Assembly (NCBI GenBank): GCA_009684525.1
Contig: WKKR01000006.1
Location: forward strand, 124,001-188,000
Source: Geobacter sp.
Lineage (GTDB): Bacteria > Desulfobacterota > Desulfuromonadia > Geobacterales > DSM-12255
DNA: 64,000 bases
Direction: 5' to 3'
Position 1 is the stretch's first letter, and each line of letters opens with the position of its first letter. The notes beneath the pieces were generated by a model, which was given only the letters and a program-made list of their open reading frames with translations, did no database searches and was not told the origin of the DNA. Shown piece by piece: positions 53,479 to 62,323 of this stretch. The translations under genes and the position numbers were made by a program.

Positions 53479-54575
53479 TCGATCGCCGGCTCTTTACCAA
53501 TTTCGACTGGATGCTGTTCGGGCTGATACTGCTTCTGGCCGCCATTGGCGTTGCGAACATCTACAGTGCGTCGGCATCCTACCGTATCGCCACAGTTCCG
53601 TTCTATCTCAAGCAGCTCTCCTGGCTGGCCGGCGGCCTGATTATCATGGTACTGGCCTGCAGCATCGACTATCACGTGCTTGAAGACCTGGCATACTGGT
53701 CATACGGAGGAGTACTGCTCCTCCTGCTCCTGGTAATGGCGGTCGGCAAGACCTCCATGGGTGCCACCCGCTGGTTGAACCTGGGTTTCATCAGCATCCA
53801 GCCGTCGGAACCGATGAAGATCGTCATCATCATGATCTTTGCCCGCTTCTTCAGCCGCTATCCGGTCCTGGGCGGGCTCGGGTTCCGTCAGATCGGCATT
53901 CCCCTTGCCATTGTCGGCATCCCGGCGATCCTGATCATGAAACAGCCCGACCTGGGGACCGCCATTATCGTGCTCTTGGTGGCGTTTTCCATCATCATCT
54001 TCATCGGGGTGCAGTGGCGGGTCGTGGTGGGGGGGGTGCTGTCCGTGGTGCCCCTGATCTACGGAGGTTGGCACTACTATCTGCGCGACTACCAGAAAAA
54101 CCGCATCCTCAACTTTCTCAACCCCGAACGCGACCCCCTGGGGAGCGGCTATCACCTCATCCAGAGCAAGATCGCCGTCGGCTCGGGCGGGATCCTGGGG
54201 AAGGGATACCTGCACGGGACCCAGACGCAGCTTCGCTTTCTCCCTGAACAGCATACCGACTTCGCCTTTTCGGTCTTTGCCGAAGAATGGGGGCTGGCGG
54301 GCTGCATGGTGCTGCTTTTCCTCTACCTGATGCTGGTTTTGTGGGGGTTGCAGATTGCCGGGCGGTGCAACGACCGGTTCGGCAGGCTGCTGGCACTCGG
54401 GGTGACAGCCATGCTCTTCTGGCATATCGTCATCAATATCGGGATGGTTATCGGTCTGTTCCCGGTGGTGGGGGTCCCGCTGCCGTTTCTCTCCTACGGT
54501 GGGACATCCCTGGTTACATCCATGACCGGCGTGGCCATTCTTCTGAATGTCAGCATGCGCCGTTTCATGTTCTGA
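53475..54575 (+). CDS. rodA: peptidoglycan polymerase RodA
   Basis: The 366-residue SEDS-family protein has about ten membrane helices and the family motifs PSEPMKIVIIMIFAR, the KQPDLGTAIIVLL segment, FLPEQHTDFAFSVFAEEWG and, at the end, PLPFLSYGGTSLV. RodA polymerises lipid II with PBP2. Its ATG overlaps the mrdA stop (ATGA). A strong terminator follows 34 bases after its stop and closes the mre locus. Confidence 0.95.
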   Translation: MIDRRLFTNFDWMLFGLILLLAAIGVANIYSASASYRIATVPFYLKQLSWLAGGLIIMVLACSIDYHVLEDLAYWSYGGVLLLLLLVMAVGKTSMGATRWLNLGFISIQPSEPMKIVIIMIFARFFSRYPVLGGLGFRQIGIPLAIVGIPAILIMKQPDLGTAIIVLLVAFSIIIFIGVQWRVVVGGVLSVVPLIYGGWHYYLRDYQKNRILNFLNPERDPLGSGYHLIQSKIAVGSGGILGKGYLHGTQTQLRFLPEQHTDFAFSVFAEEWGLAGCMVLLFLYLMLVLWGLQIAGRCNDRFGRLLALGVTAMLFWHIVINIGMVIGLFPVVGVPLPFLSYGGTSLVTSMTGVAILLNVSMRRFMF

Positions 54576-54609
54576 CACTCCATCGAAGAGAAAAAGAGCT
54601 GGGGGAAAC

Positions 54610-54641
54610 AAAAACGCCGGGGTTGGCTACCCGGCGTTTTT
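54610..54641. terminator. strong bidirectional terminator after rodA
   Basis: A 12-base perfect stem, A5-CGCCGGG and its complement, surrounds an eight-base loop (54622-54629), with a five-base T-tract in each direction. It ends rodA and can also end the minus-strand gene at 54786. Confidence 0.9.
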
Positions 54642-54785
54642 CAATTCAAAAGGATCTTGCATGGCTGCAGGCTACGTATGGCAGGGTCTGGCAGGCGGAA
54701 ATCCGGCTGCCCGGAAAGGGAGAGATCTTTCCCGACGGTTCCTGGTGCTGGTATCCGGTGCATGGGCGCTCCTTTCCGTTGCTTG

Positions 54786-54938
54786 TCAGGCAGCCCTGTT
54801 GTTGAGCAGGACGATGCCGTCGCGGTCAAGAACCCAGATCGAGCCGCATTCGGTGCATTCGAACAGATCCTTGGCATACCCGTCGGAATGCATGTCTATC
54901 TCTACGCCGGTTGCGATGTTGCAGAGGGGACAGGTCAT
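54786..54938 (-). CDS. 50-residue zinc-ribbon protein
   Basis: The protein has C3/C6 and C28/C31 in two CxxC pairs (MTCPLC and FECTECGSIW), a typical small zinc ribbon, then a short tail (VLDRDGIVLLNNRAA). The function is unknown; it could bind nucleic acid or another protein. Support is good for such a small gene: a perfect AAAGGAGGT seven bases before the ATG and a near-consensus promoter upstream. It converges with rodA across a shared terminator. Confidence 0.75.
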   Translation of the reverse strand: MTCPLCNIATGVEIDMHSDGYAKDLFECTECGSIWVLDRDGIVLLNNRAA

Positions 54939-54969
54939 GGTTGGTACCTCCTTTCCTTGAGCTGATCTA

Positions 54970-54998
54970 ACTATAATGAGAAGAATCGGTTTGTGCAA
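54970..54998 (-). promoter_or_regulatory. sigma-70 promoter of the zinc-ribbon gene
   Basis: On the minus strand TTGCAC (54993-54998), 17-base spacer and TATAGT (54970-54975) lie 32 bases ahead of the start codon. Both boxes are close to consensus. Confidence 0.75.
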
Positions 54999-55323
54999 TG
55001 GGAAATTGAGGGAAAAGTTTGCTAAAACAACAGTTTATGAAGTTTTTATCACGTGTTTTTCATACCATGGTCTATTTTCTTCTCCCCTGCCACTGTGTCT
55101 GGCGCCTGCTACATAACGATAACATGATGAAAAACAGTCTGTTTTTTCAATAAAACACGATTCCCGATTTCCACTGTCCAGTATGAGTGGTACACTTTTT
55201 ACGGCTGTTACAGTCGTGCAACAATGTCCGAGTCTCATGAATAGACTGTTGTTTGGACTGGATGCTGTTTCGTTGCCGGTTGCTGCGGGTCGGCGGATGC
55301 CGGCGACGGCAAGGGGGTGATCC
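54999..55323. other. 325-bp intergenic region between zinc-ribbon gene and amrS
   Basis: No reading frame with a ribosome-binding site is seen. The stretch is more AT-rich than its surroundings. It holds a near-perfect palindrome GAAAAACAG-T-CTGTTTTTTC (55129-55148) and a small inverted repeat AGTCT/AGACT near 55230-55246. The amrS promoter should be here, but no pair of boxes stood out. An unlisted small RNA is possible and untested. Confidence 0.5.
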
Positions 55324-56346
55324 ATGAAAGAGGCCCTGTTTTTTGAGCAGCTCGACGATGGCAGGCTGCGCTGCAGCCTCTGCCGGCACCGCTGTATCAT
55401 CGCCGACGGCAAGCGGGGGATCTGCGGGGTCCGGGAAAACCGGCACGGAACGCTCTTGTCGCTGGTCTACGGTCGGGTCATTGCCGAACACGTGGACCCG
55501 GTGGAGAAGAAGCCGCTGTACCATTTCCAGCCCGGCAGCCTCAGTTATTCCGTTGCCACGGCAGGGTGCAACTTCCACTGCCGGCACTGCCAGAACTATT
55601 CCATCTCCCAGGTGCCGCCGGATACGGTGGAGATCCCCGGCACAAAGCGGTCTCCGGCTGAGATCGTCAGCAGGGCATCGCAGGCGGGATGCCGTTCCAT
55701 CTCCTTCACCTATACCGAACCGACCATCTTCTTCGAGTTTGCCTGCGATACGGCGGTGCTGGCCCATGAGGCAGGGCTCAAGACCATCTTCGTCACCAAC
55801 GGCTATATCACGCCGGAGGCGCTGGAGCTGATCGCCCCCCACCTGGATGCCGCCAACATCGATCTGAAAGGGTTCACCGACAGCTTCTACCGTGAGGTGG
55901 TGGGAGCCCGCCTGGAAGGGGTGCTGGAGACCATCCGCGATTATCGGCGGCACAATATCTGGATCGAGTTGACCACCCTGATCATCCCGGGGCTGAACGA
56001 CAGCGATGCAGAAATCCGCGCCATTGCCCGTTTCATTGCCGATGAACTCGGAGTTGACACCCCCTGGCATGTGAGCCGATTCTATCCGACCTACCTGATG
56101 ACCGACCGTCCGGGCACGCCGGTAGAGACGCTGAACCGGGCGTACGATATCGGCAGGGATCAGGGGCTGCGCTACATCTACCTGGGGAATGTCACTGCGC
56201 CGGGTCGGGAGGATACCGCCTGTCCCGGCTGCGGCGAACAGCTCATTCGGCGCAGCGGCTTCAGCATCCTTGCAAACCGGCTTGCCACCGGTTGCTGCCC
56301 CGCCTGCGGGACGGCCATTGCCGGCATCGACCTTGCGGGCGGATAA
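55324..56346 (+). CDS. amrS: AmmeMemoRadiSam-system radical SAM enzyme AmrS
   Basis: The 340-residue protein has an N-terminal cysteine segment (CSLCRHRCIIADGKRGIC), the radical SAM cluster motif CNFHCRHCQN near residue 83, SFTYTEPTIFFE, and a C-terminal zinc ribbon-like CPGCGEQL and CCPACG. AmrS is one of three proteins (with AMMECR1 and Memo) often encoded together; the others are not in this window. Its role is not settled. AAGGGGGTG precedes the ATG. Confidence 0.88.
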   Translation: MKEALFFEQLDDGRLRCSLCRHRCIIADGKRGICGVRENRHGTLLSLVYGRVIAEHVDPVEKKPLYHFQPGSLSYSVATAGCNFHCRHCQNYSISQVPPDTVEIPGTKRSPAEIVSRASQAGCRSISFTYTEPTIFFEFACDTAVLAHEAGLKTIFVTNGYITPEALELIAPHLDAANIDLKGFTDSFYREVVGARLEGVLETIRDYRRHNIWIELTTLIIPGLNDSDAEIRAIARFIADELGVDTPWHVSRFYPTYLMTDRPGTPVETLNRAYDIGRDQGLRYIYLGNVTAPGREDTACPGCGEQLIRRSGFSILANRLATGCCPACGTAIAGIDLAGG

Positions 56347-56441
56347 GGCCCACCCAGGAAAGGGGTTGCATCTTTTGCCCTGCTCCAGTAATCTTGCCGT
56401 GCCTGGCCCGTTCACGGTTTCTTTGATGGGAAACAAATGCC

Positions 56442-57803
56442 ATGCCCCATTTCAGGCAGCGACATATCATCATCATGGCCGTCATATGTGGTATCCTATT
56501 CTGGCTGTTCGATACCATCATCGATGCCGTGCTCTTTTCGGAAGGGAGCGTGCTCCAGCAGATATTCGCCCCTTCGCCCCGCGAACTCTGGCTGCGCGGG
56601 ACCTTTGAGTTCTTCCTGGCGCTCTTCACGGTTTTCATCTGCCTCATCGTCAGGCAACGGTACCGCCTGGAACATGACCTGCAGCACGCACTGGCCGAGG
56701 TGGCGACCGAGCGGGCAAAGAGTGAATCGATCGTTGCCGCCATCGGCGATGGGATCAGCATCCAGGACACGAATCTCAAGATTCTCTATCAGAACCAGGT
56801 GCATCAGCAGTTGAGTGGCGGCGACTTTGTCGGGTCCTTCTGCTTTACGGTCTATGACCAACGGGATACGGCCTGTCCCGATTGCCCGGTACTGGCGGCA
56901 TTCCGGGATGGTGGTATTCATAAACTGGTGAAGGCACTCCCTGCCGATGCACCGGTCAGCCACGTAGAAATGACCGCCTCCCCCCTGCGCGATGCCGCTG
57001 GTAACGTGGTGGCAGGCATAGAACTGGTGCGGGACATTTCCGCGTATGTGCAGACCCAGGCGGAACTCGCTCGGAAGGCGTCGGACCTGGAAGCGGTGAA
57101 CCGCGAGCTGGAGGCGTTCAGTTCGTCGGTTTCCCATGACCTGCGCAAACCGCTGACCATCATCTATACCGCTGCCCAGGCATTGAAGGACGAATGTAAC
57201 GACAGTCACGGGCTGAGCGCTTACTACGTCAAGACTATCCATGAAGCCAGCCAGCGGATGGAGGATCTGATCGAGGCGCTGCAGAGCCTCGCCCGGATCT
57301 CCAGCTGCTCCATGGTCAAAAGCGATGTCGATCTGTCGGCCATTGCCCTGGAGATCAGCTTGGAGCTCTGCATGATCTGGCCGGGGAGGGCGGTCGACTG
57401 GAAAATTGCCGAAGGGCTGACCGGCTACGGCGATCCGCGTCTGATGCGGGTGCTTCTGGAAAATCTGCTGGGGAATGCCTGGAAGTACACCAACGAGAGG
57501 CCGCAGGCCGAGATCAGTTTCGGCCGGACAGCCACGCCGCAGGGAGAGGCCTTTTTCGTCCGGGACAATGGTGCGGGTTTCGACATGTCCCGGGTGGGGG
57601 AGCTCTTCAAGCCCTTTGCCCGGCTCCACGATGCCCGGAACTTCCCCGGCACCGGCATTGGCCTTGCTACGGTGGGGCGGATCATCGAACGCCACGGTGG
57701 AACGGTCTGGGCTGAAGGAGCCGTGAACGCCGGGGCGGTCTTTTATTTCATCCTGCCGCCGGCAGCCGGCGACGGTGCTGCACCGATTACACATCATGAG
57801 TGA
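56442..57803 (+). CDS. membrane histidine kinase with PAS domain
   Basis: The 453-residue kinase has two N-terminal membrane helices (about residues 8-30 and 47-68), a short helical link, a PAS domain with a cysteine pair (TACPDCPVL) near residue 147, then the dimerisation helix with the phospho-acceptor His in SSSVSHDLRKPLT near residue 230. The ATP domain has N box ENLLGNAWKYT, VRDNGAGFDM and GTGIGLATV. No response regulator gene is adjacent. The PAS cysteines could sense redox or metal, which is speculative. Confidence 0.85.
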   Translation: MPHFRQRHIIIMAVICGILFWLFDTIIDAVLFSEGSVLQQIFAPSPRELWLRGTFEFFLALFTVFICLIVRQRYRLEHDLQHALAEVATERAKSESIVAAIGDGISIQDTNLKILYQNQVHQQLSGGDFVGSFCFTVYDQRDTACPDCPVLAAFRDGGIHKLVKALPADAPVSHVEMTASPLRDAAGNVVAGIELVRDISAYVQTQAELARKASDLEAVNRELEAFSSSVSHDLRKPLTIIYTAAQALKDECNDSHGLSAYYVKTIHEASQRMEDLIEALQSLARISSCSMVKSDVDLSAIALEISLELCMIWPGRAVDWKIAEGLTGYGDPRLMRVLLENLLGNAWKYTNERPQAEISFGRTATPQGEAFFVRDNGAGFDMSRVGELFKPFARLHDARNFPGTGIGLATVGRIIERHGGTVWAEGAVNAGAVFYFILPPAAGDGAAPITHHE

Positions 57804-57811
57804 GGAGAGCT

Positions 57812-58465
57812 GTGAACGTTTCACTGCCGCGACGCCTGTGGGTCACCTTTTCGGCCAACGTCATAGGCATCTATGCATCGTTGTGCAATAATTTCCGCAC
57901 CAAAGGCGCCGGGAACATCCCCGATCAGGGGGGGGTTCTGCTGGCGGCCAATCATATCTCTGCCTTTGAGACCATCTTCCTTCCCTGGGCCATGGTCCGG
58001 CATTTCCCCATGCGAATGATCTGGGCTCCCGCCAAGGAGGAGCTGTTCCAGAAGCCGCTGCAGCGTCTGCTCTACAGTTCCTGGGGGGCCTTTCCGGTCC
58101 GCCGCGGCAGGGACGTGCGGGCAGGGAAGGTGATCAACGAACTGCTCGTCGACCAGCGGGTGATGCTCTTCCCCGAAGGGACCCGCCATCGCGATGGCCG
58201 GCTGGGGAAGGGAAACCGCGGGGTGGGGAAGATCATCTACGACACCCGGCCCACGGTGATCCCCACGGCGCTTATCGGTCTCAACCACTGGAAGTTCCCC
58301 CGTTTCGGCCAGGAGGGCCTGGTGGTGTTCGGCAAGCCGCTGGATTTTTCCGACTTGTTCCAGCTGGAGGACCGCAAGGAAACCCACCAGCTCATCGTCG
58401 ACCGGGTGATGTCCGCCATTGCCGACCTGCTGAAGGAAGAGGGGGCGTATGTCGGCGAGTGCTGA
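57812..58465 (+). CDS. plsC: 1-acylglycerol-3-phosphate acyltransferase family (PlsC-like)
   Basis: The 217-residue protein has the acyltransferase block [10 protein letters not shown] (HX4E, where HX4D is usual), the FPVRRGRDV segment and the [10 protein letters not shown] substrate motif. It would acylate lysophosphatidate in membrane lipid synthesis. Replacement of Asp by Glu in the catalytic motif is a mild deviation. GTG 57812 has GAGGAG upstream; a GTG at 57800 overlaps the kinase stop. It overlaps rnhA by 17 bases. Confidence 0.8.
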   Translation: MNVSLPRRLWVTFSANVIGIYASLCNNFRTKGAGNIPDQGGVLLAANHISAFETIFLPWAMVRHFPMRMIWAPAKEELFQKPLQRLLYSSWGAFPVRRGRDVRAGKVINELLVDQRVMLFPEGTRHRDGRLGKGNRGVGKIIYDTRPTVIPTALIGLNHWKFPRFGQEGLVVFGKPLDFSDLFQLEDRKETHQLIVDRVMSAIADLLKEEGAYVGEC

Positions 58466-58910
58466 ACGATCGAGCGGTACGGTGGAGATATTCTGCGACG
58501 GCGCCTGCAGCGGCAACCCCGGTCCGGGAGGGTGGGGGGCGATCCTGCGCTACGAGGGGCACGAAAAGGAACTCTCCGGCGGCGAGGCAGCCACCACCAA
58601 CAACCGGATGGAGCTTTCCGCGGCCATAGCAGCCCTTGCTGCCCTCAAGCACCCTTGCACCGTGGTTCTCACCACCGATTCCCAGTACCTGGTCAAGGGG
58701 ATGACCGAATGGCTTTCCGGCTGGATCAGGAAAGGGTGGATCAACAGCAAGAAGGAGCCGGTCATGAATCGCGACCTCTGGGAGCGGCTGGCCGAGCTGG
58801 CAAAGGTTCACCGCATCCAGTGGCAATGGGTCCGCGGGCATAACGGCCATGCCGAGAATGAACGCTGCGACGAGTTGGCGCGCACGGCCATCGAAGCGCA
58901 CAGAGGCTAG
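58449..58910 (+). CDS. rnhA: ribonuclease HI
   Basis: The 153-residue enzyme cuts the RNA of RNA-DNA hybrids. The four catalytic carboxylates are in [30 protein letters not shown] and ENERCDELA, with the conserved His in [10 protein letters not shown]. The protein is of standard length. It starts inside the end of the acyltransferase gene, so the two are co-transcribed. Confidence 0.95.
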   Translation: MSASAERSSGTVEIFCDGACSGNPGPGGWGAILRYEGHEKELSGGEAATTNNRMELSAAIAALAALKHPCTVVLTTDSQYLVKGMTEWLSGWIRKGWINSKKEPVMNRDLWERLAELAKVHRIQWQWVRGHNGHAENERCDELARTAIEAHRG

Positions 58911-58932
58911 GAAGGGCGGGCGCAGGCAGAGT

Positions 58933-59250
58933 ATGGCATTCATCATCGAGGTATCCGAGCAGGAGATCCGGCGGGAAAAGGAGAAGGCCCGGGAGCTGCG
59001 CAAAAGCCAGTGGTGGAAGAACCGACTGGCAAAAGGGGTCTGCCACTGGTGCGGCAACAGCTTCCCGGCGGACGAACTGACGCTTGACCATATCGTTCCC
59101 GTCATCCGCGGCGGCAAGAGCAGCCGCGGCAACGTGGTGCCGGCCTGCAAGGAGTGCAACAGCAAGAAGAAGTACCTGCTCCCGCTCGAATGGGAGGAGT
59201 ATCTGGGAAAGGCCGGTAGTGGCGACCGGGACAAGGAAGACAGTGAGTAA
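58933..59250 (+). CDS. HNH endonuclease family protein
   Basis: The 105-residue protein has an HNH fold with two cysteine pairs: CHWCG near residue 38, LDHIVPVIRGG with the catalytic His near residue 53, NVVPACKECNSKK, then a lysine-rich end. It is charged and probably DNA-binding. HNH proteins act in repair, restriction or mobile elements; here the housekeeping neighbourhood and lack of mobile-element features suggest repair. It is 22 bases after rnhA and overlaps the next gene by eight bases. Confidence 0.8.
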   Translation: MAFIIEVSEQEIRREKEKARELRKSQWWKNRLAKGVCHWCGNSFPADELTLDHIVPVIRGGKSSRGNVVPACKECNSKKKYLLPLEWEEYLGKAGSGDRDKEDSE

Positions 59251-59884
59251 CGCAAACAGCTGCAAGGTGGTGATCTACGACTGCGACGGGGTCATGTTCG
59301 ACTCGTTTGAAGCGAACGTCGCCTTTTACGAACGGATTCTCGGGCAGATGGGAAAGACGCTGGACCGGAGCGATGCAGAGGTCATGCGGGTGCTGCACAC
59401 CTATGCCAACCGCGAGGTGCTCGCCTACTTCTTTCCTGATCAGGCCGACTGGCAGGAATCGGTCCGGTTGGCCGGCGCCATCGACTACCTCGACCTGGTG
59501 CCGATGCTGGTCATGGAAGAGGGGTACCGCGAGACCCTGCAGGCGCTGCAGGGGGTGGTCGAGCTGGCTGTCTGCACCAACCGCTCCACCTCCATGGAGA
59601 CGGTCCTGGAGAGCTTCGATCTTGCCGATTATTTCGGTTGCGTCATGACCGCCAACAAGGTCGCCAATCCCAAGCCGCACCCCGAGCCGCTTTTGCGGGT
59701 GCTCGACCACTATGGCCTGGAAGCTCGCGAAGCCCTGTTTGTCGGCGATTCCGAGGTCGACCGGCTGGCCGCCCTGGCCGCCGGCGTCCCCTTTGTCGCC
59801 TACAAGGCAGACATGCCCGGTTTTGCCCGCATCGACCGGCATGGCGACATCCTCTCCCTTCTGGAGTTCACACGCTCAGCGTGA
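59243..59884 (+). CDS. HAD-family phosphatase
   Basis: The 213-residue hydrolase has the nucleophile motif YDCDGVMFDSF near residue 12, motif II CTNRSTSMETV, Lys in NKVANPKPHPEPLL and the acidic motif FVGDSEVDR. It resembles phosphoglycolate phosphatase and beta-phosphoglucomutase in build, but the substrate cannot be told. GTG 59243 has AAGGAAGA upstream and overlaps the HNH gene stop. Confidence 0.85.
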   Translation: MSNANSCKVVIYDCDGVMFDSFEANVAFYERILGQMGKTLDRSDAEVMRVLHTYANREVLAYFFPDQADWQESVRLAGAIDYLDLVPMLVMEEGYRETLQALQGVVELAVCTNRSTSMETVLESFDLADYFGCVMTANKVANPKPHPEPLLRVLDHYGLEAREALFVGDSEVDRLAALAAGVPFVAYKADMPGFARIDRHGDILSLLEFTRSA

Positions 59885-59923
59885 CAATGGCAAAACCACA
59901 ATTGATGTAGCAAAGGAGCAACC

Positions 59924-60385
59924 ATGGTCGTTCAGGGTGCGCTGGCGCATGTGGGGGATACGGTATCCTCCGAGCAGTTTCTTCGCTTCCTGGCACAACG
60001 GGTGCCGAAGGGGGAGTATTTCATCGTTGAGCCGCCGCCGGGGATCATCATGACGGCGGCCATGGACTGGCGGATCGTTCTTCCGGATTCAAAATCGATG
60101 CAGCAGATGATTGCCGCCCTCTGGGAGGGGTACGAGAGCTTCATCCTCCCCCTGCACTGCGAGGATGCCACGGCTTGCGCCGCCATGCTGATCCAGATCA
60201 AGAACCACAAGGGGGAGTTCGACCAGTTCTCCCTCGGCCGCGACATTACGATGCAGGAGCTGTTTGTCCAGCGGATGCAGGAGACCGCCAGGACCCTTTC
60301 CCCCAGGAACGCTCAGGACGCCTTTTCCCAGGAGATCCGGCAGACCTGCGATTCGGGGTTCTGGGAACAGCTCGACTGCGCCTGA
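59924..60385 (+). CDS. conserved-type hypothetical protein, 153 residues
   Basis: I do not recognise this protein. It is soluble, without signal or membrane helix, slightly acidic, and alternates short beta and helical segments (GEYFIVEPPPGIIMTAAMDW in the first half, then a helical C-terminal half with SLGRDITMQELFVQ). A Cys pair at 62 residues or so apart and a C-terminal Cys give no metal motif. AAAGGAG lies nine bases ahead of ATG 59924, so the gene is real. Its neighbours are a HAD phosphatase and an amidohydrolase. Confidence 0.6.
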   Translation: MVVQGALAHVGDTVSSEQFLRFLAQRVPKGEYFIVEPPPGIIMTAAMDWRIVLPDSKSMQQMIAALWEGYESFILPLHCEDATACAAMLIQIKNHKGEFDQFSLGRDITMQELFVQRMQETARTLSPRNAQDAFSQEIRQTCDSGFWEQLDCA

Positions 60386-60400
60386 CCAGGGAGGGGCATC

Positions 60401-61183
60401 ATGCCGCACGAATCGGCCCTTAAGCGCTTCAGGGTTTTCGATAGCCATTTTCATGTCATCGACCGCCGTTTCCCCCTGGTCCCCAATGACGGCTATCTCC
60501 CCCCCGATTTTTCCTGCGCCGACTACCTGGCGCGTACCGGCGGGCTCAACCTTGCCGGCGGTGCCGTGGTGTCGGGATCGTTCCAGGCTCTCGACCAGAC
60601 CTACCTGGAGGACGCCCTGCACTGTCTCGGCCCGTCGTTTGTCGGCGTGACCCAGCTTCCGGCGCAGGTGAGCGACGCCGAGGTGCTTCGGCTGGACCGG
60701 CTCGGGGTGCGGGCGGTCCGCTTCAACATCCGGCGCGGCGGTTCGGAAAGCGTGGCGCACCTGGAGAGCTTTGCCCTGCGGGTTCATGGGCTGGCCGGCT
60801 GGCATGTGGAGCTCTACGTCGATGCCAGGGAGCTGCCGGCGCTGCGGGAGACCCTGCTGAGACTCCCCGCGGTGAGCATCGATCACCTGGGGCTTTCCCG
60901 TGAAGGGCTCCCCGATCTGCTCAAGCTGGTGGAACGCGGCGTTCGCGTCAAGGCGACCGGATTCGGCCGGGTGGACTTCGACGTGGCCACTGCCCTCAGG
61001 GATATCTGCAGCGCCAATCCCGATGCCCTGATGTTCGGCACCGATCTCCCCTCCACCAGGGCACCTCGCCCCTACAGCGACGACGATCTGCTGCTGGTGA
61101 TCGAGACCCTGGGCGAGAAGCTGGCTACCAAGGTCCTCTGCGACAATGCCGTTGCCTTCTACCGTCCTGGGTGCTCTGGCTGA
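60401..61183 (+). CDS. amidohydrolase-family metal-dependent hydrolase
   Basis: The 260-residue protein has the N-terminal metal motif DSHFHV near residue 14, later ISIDHLGLS near residue 165, and MFGTDLPSTR near residue 212 with the catalytic Asp. This is the TIM-barrel amidohydrolase-2 family, which includes lactonases and decarboxylases. Substrate unknown. AGGGAGGGG precedes the ATG. It ends just before a strong terminator. Confidence 0.8.
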   Translation: MPHESALKRFRVFDSHFHVIDRRFPLVPNDGYLPPDFSCADYLARTGGLNLAGGAVVSGSFQALDQTYLEDALHCLGPSFVGVTQLPAQVSDAEVLRLDRLGVRAVRFNIRRGGSESVAHLESFALRVHGLAGWHVELYVDARELPALRETLLRLPAVSIDHLGLSREGLPDLLKLVERGVRVKATGFGRVDFDVATALRDICSANPDALMFGTDLPSTRAPRPYSDDDLLLVIETLGEKLATKVLCDNAVAFYRPGCSG

Positions 61184-61209
61184 TCTCCCGCAGCTTCAGG
61201 CACGAGAAA

Positions 61210-61240
61210 AAAAGAGGGGGGCTGATCGCCCCCCTCTTTT
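61210..61240. terminator. bidirectional terminator between converging genes
   Basis: A 13-base perfect stem (61210-61222 with 61228-61240) around a five-base loop, TGATC, with A and T tracts on its sides. It closes the amidohydrolase gene and the minus-strand IPT/TIG gene. Confidence 0.9.
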
Positions 61241-61265
61241 CGTTCCATCCTGTCGCCCCGATCTG

Positions 61266-62192
61266 CTACGGCGTGCTGACCGTGATCACCGGACTGTCCT
61301 CGTTGCCGGGATTCACCACCTGGACCCGCAGGGTCTTGGCGGACGGGTCGGCCGGGTAACGCTGGTAGATGAGCCGGGTACAGTCCATGTAGATCAGCCG
61401 GTCCCGGTCTCCCGGCGCCGGGTTGCTGCCGCTTATCCGCATGCCGTCCACGACCAGCACCGATCCCTGCAGGAAGTTCCTCCCTTCGATGATCAGCTCG
61501 TAGTAATTGACATGATCCTCGCCGGTGCTGATGGAGGTGATCTCCGGCCGGGTGTCCACCATCAGCGCCAGCGGTGTGGAGACGGTCTCTTCCGGGTTTT
61601 TTACCTGGATCTGGTGAATCCCCCCCTTGACTGCCGGTACCGAAAACGCCATCCCTTCTGCCGAGAGGAACCTGCTCCGGATGGCGCCGCCGTCGAACAG
61701 CACCAGGGCTCCTTCCTGGAAATTCCTGCCGTTTATGGTCACGTCCCGGCTGCCGCTCATGGTGCAGGACGGGATGCTGTCGGGCGACAGCGAGGTTGCC
61801 ACCGGCTTCAGGGGCTGGACCGAAAACGAGTAGGTCTTGCTGGTGCTGCCGTCCTCCGTTTTCAGGAAGAGGGCATAGAGGCCTGCTGCCAGGCGGGGGA
61901 TGTCAAAGCTGAGCTGTTTCGGCCCGATGATCCGGGTCGGGATCTCGGTGCTGCCGAGAAAGACGGTGGTGCCTTCGGTAAAGCCCGCCCCGGAAAGGGT
62001 CACGGTCATCCCCGGTTCGCCCTGGGCAGGGATGATGCTGAGGATGGTGATCCGGTCCTTGCGCTCCTGCACCGGAACTGGCTGGCTCTTCGCCCGGGGG
62101 TCGTACTTCGGGGGGAGGGGGGACGAGGTGCCGGCAGCCATGGCGGGAGATACGAGGATGAAGGTGAACAACAGCGTCAAAAGGGATTTCAT
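61266..62192 (-). CDS. secreted IPT/TIG-domain protein
   Basis: The 308-residue precursor has a signal peptide (MKSLLTLLFTFILVSPAMAAG) shown in part as KSLLTLLFTFILVSPAMA. Three IPT/TIG immunoglobulin-like domains follow, starting near ITILSIIPAQGEPG, ATSLSPDSIPSC and PEITSISTGEDHVN. Repeated G-x-x-F and V-x-V-N patterns support this fold. Such domains occur in surface and extracellular proteins. No enzyme motif or anchor is seen. AGGAG precedes ATG 62192, and the gene has its own promoter. Confidence 0.8.
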   Translation of the reverse strand: MKSLLTLLFTFILVSPAMAAGTSSPLPPKYDPRAKSQPVPVQERKDRITILSIIPAQGEPGMTVTLSGAGFTEGTTVFLGSTEIPTRIIGPKQLSFDIPRLAAGLYALFLKTEDGSTSKTYSFSVQPLKPVATSLSPDSIPSCTMSGSRDVTINGRNFQEGALVLFDGGAIRSRFLSAEGMAFSVPAVKGGIHQIQVKNPEETVSTPLALMVDTRPEITSISTGEDHVNYYELIIEGRNFLQGSVLVVDGMRISGSNPAPGDRDRLIYMDCTRLIYQRYPADPSAKTLRVQVVNPGNEDSPVITVSTP

Positions 62193-62252
62193 GGGAACTC
62201 CTTGGGCGAGGCAGGGGGACGGCTCGGCAGTCCGGTGCTGCATCCTATTGAG

Positions 62253-62281
62253 GATTAAAGCATGGCAATGGTGGATGTCAA
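62253..62281 (-). promoter_or_regulatory. sigma-70 promoter of the IPT/TIG gene
   Basis: On the minus strand TTGACA (62276-62281), 17-base spacer and TTAATC (62253-62258), about 60 bases before the start codon. Confidence 0.65.
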
Positions 62282-62284
62282 CAG

Positions 62285-62308
62285 GTCCGGCCATGAATCA
62301 TGCCGGAC
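62285..62308. repeat. palindrome after lptG
   Basis: GTCCGGC/GCCGGAC flanks ATGA-A-TCAT, an 11-bp pairing with one bulged C and no true loop. It lies 15 bases past the lptG stop, just before the IPT/TIG promoter, with no T-tract. Confidence 0.45.
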
Positions 62309-62323
62309 GCTGGGAGCGTTCGC

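Noticed and set aside
55170-55200. Possible sigma-54 promoter (TGGTACACTTTTTACG)
   Set aside because: The -12 GC dinucleotide is missing.
56496-57824. 442-codon open frame on the minus strand opposite the histidine kinase
   Set aside because: Antisense shadow of a gene with clear kinase motifs.
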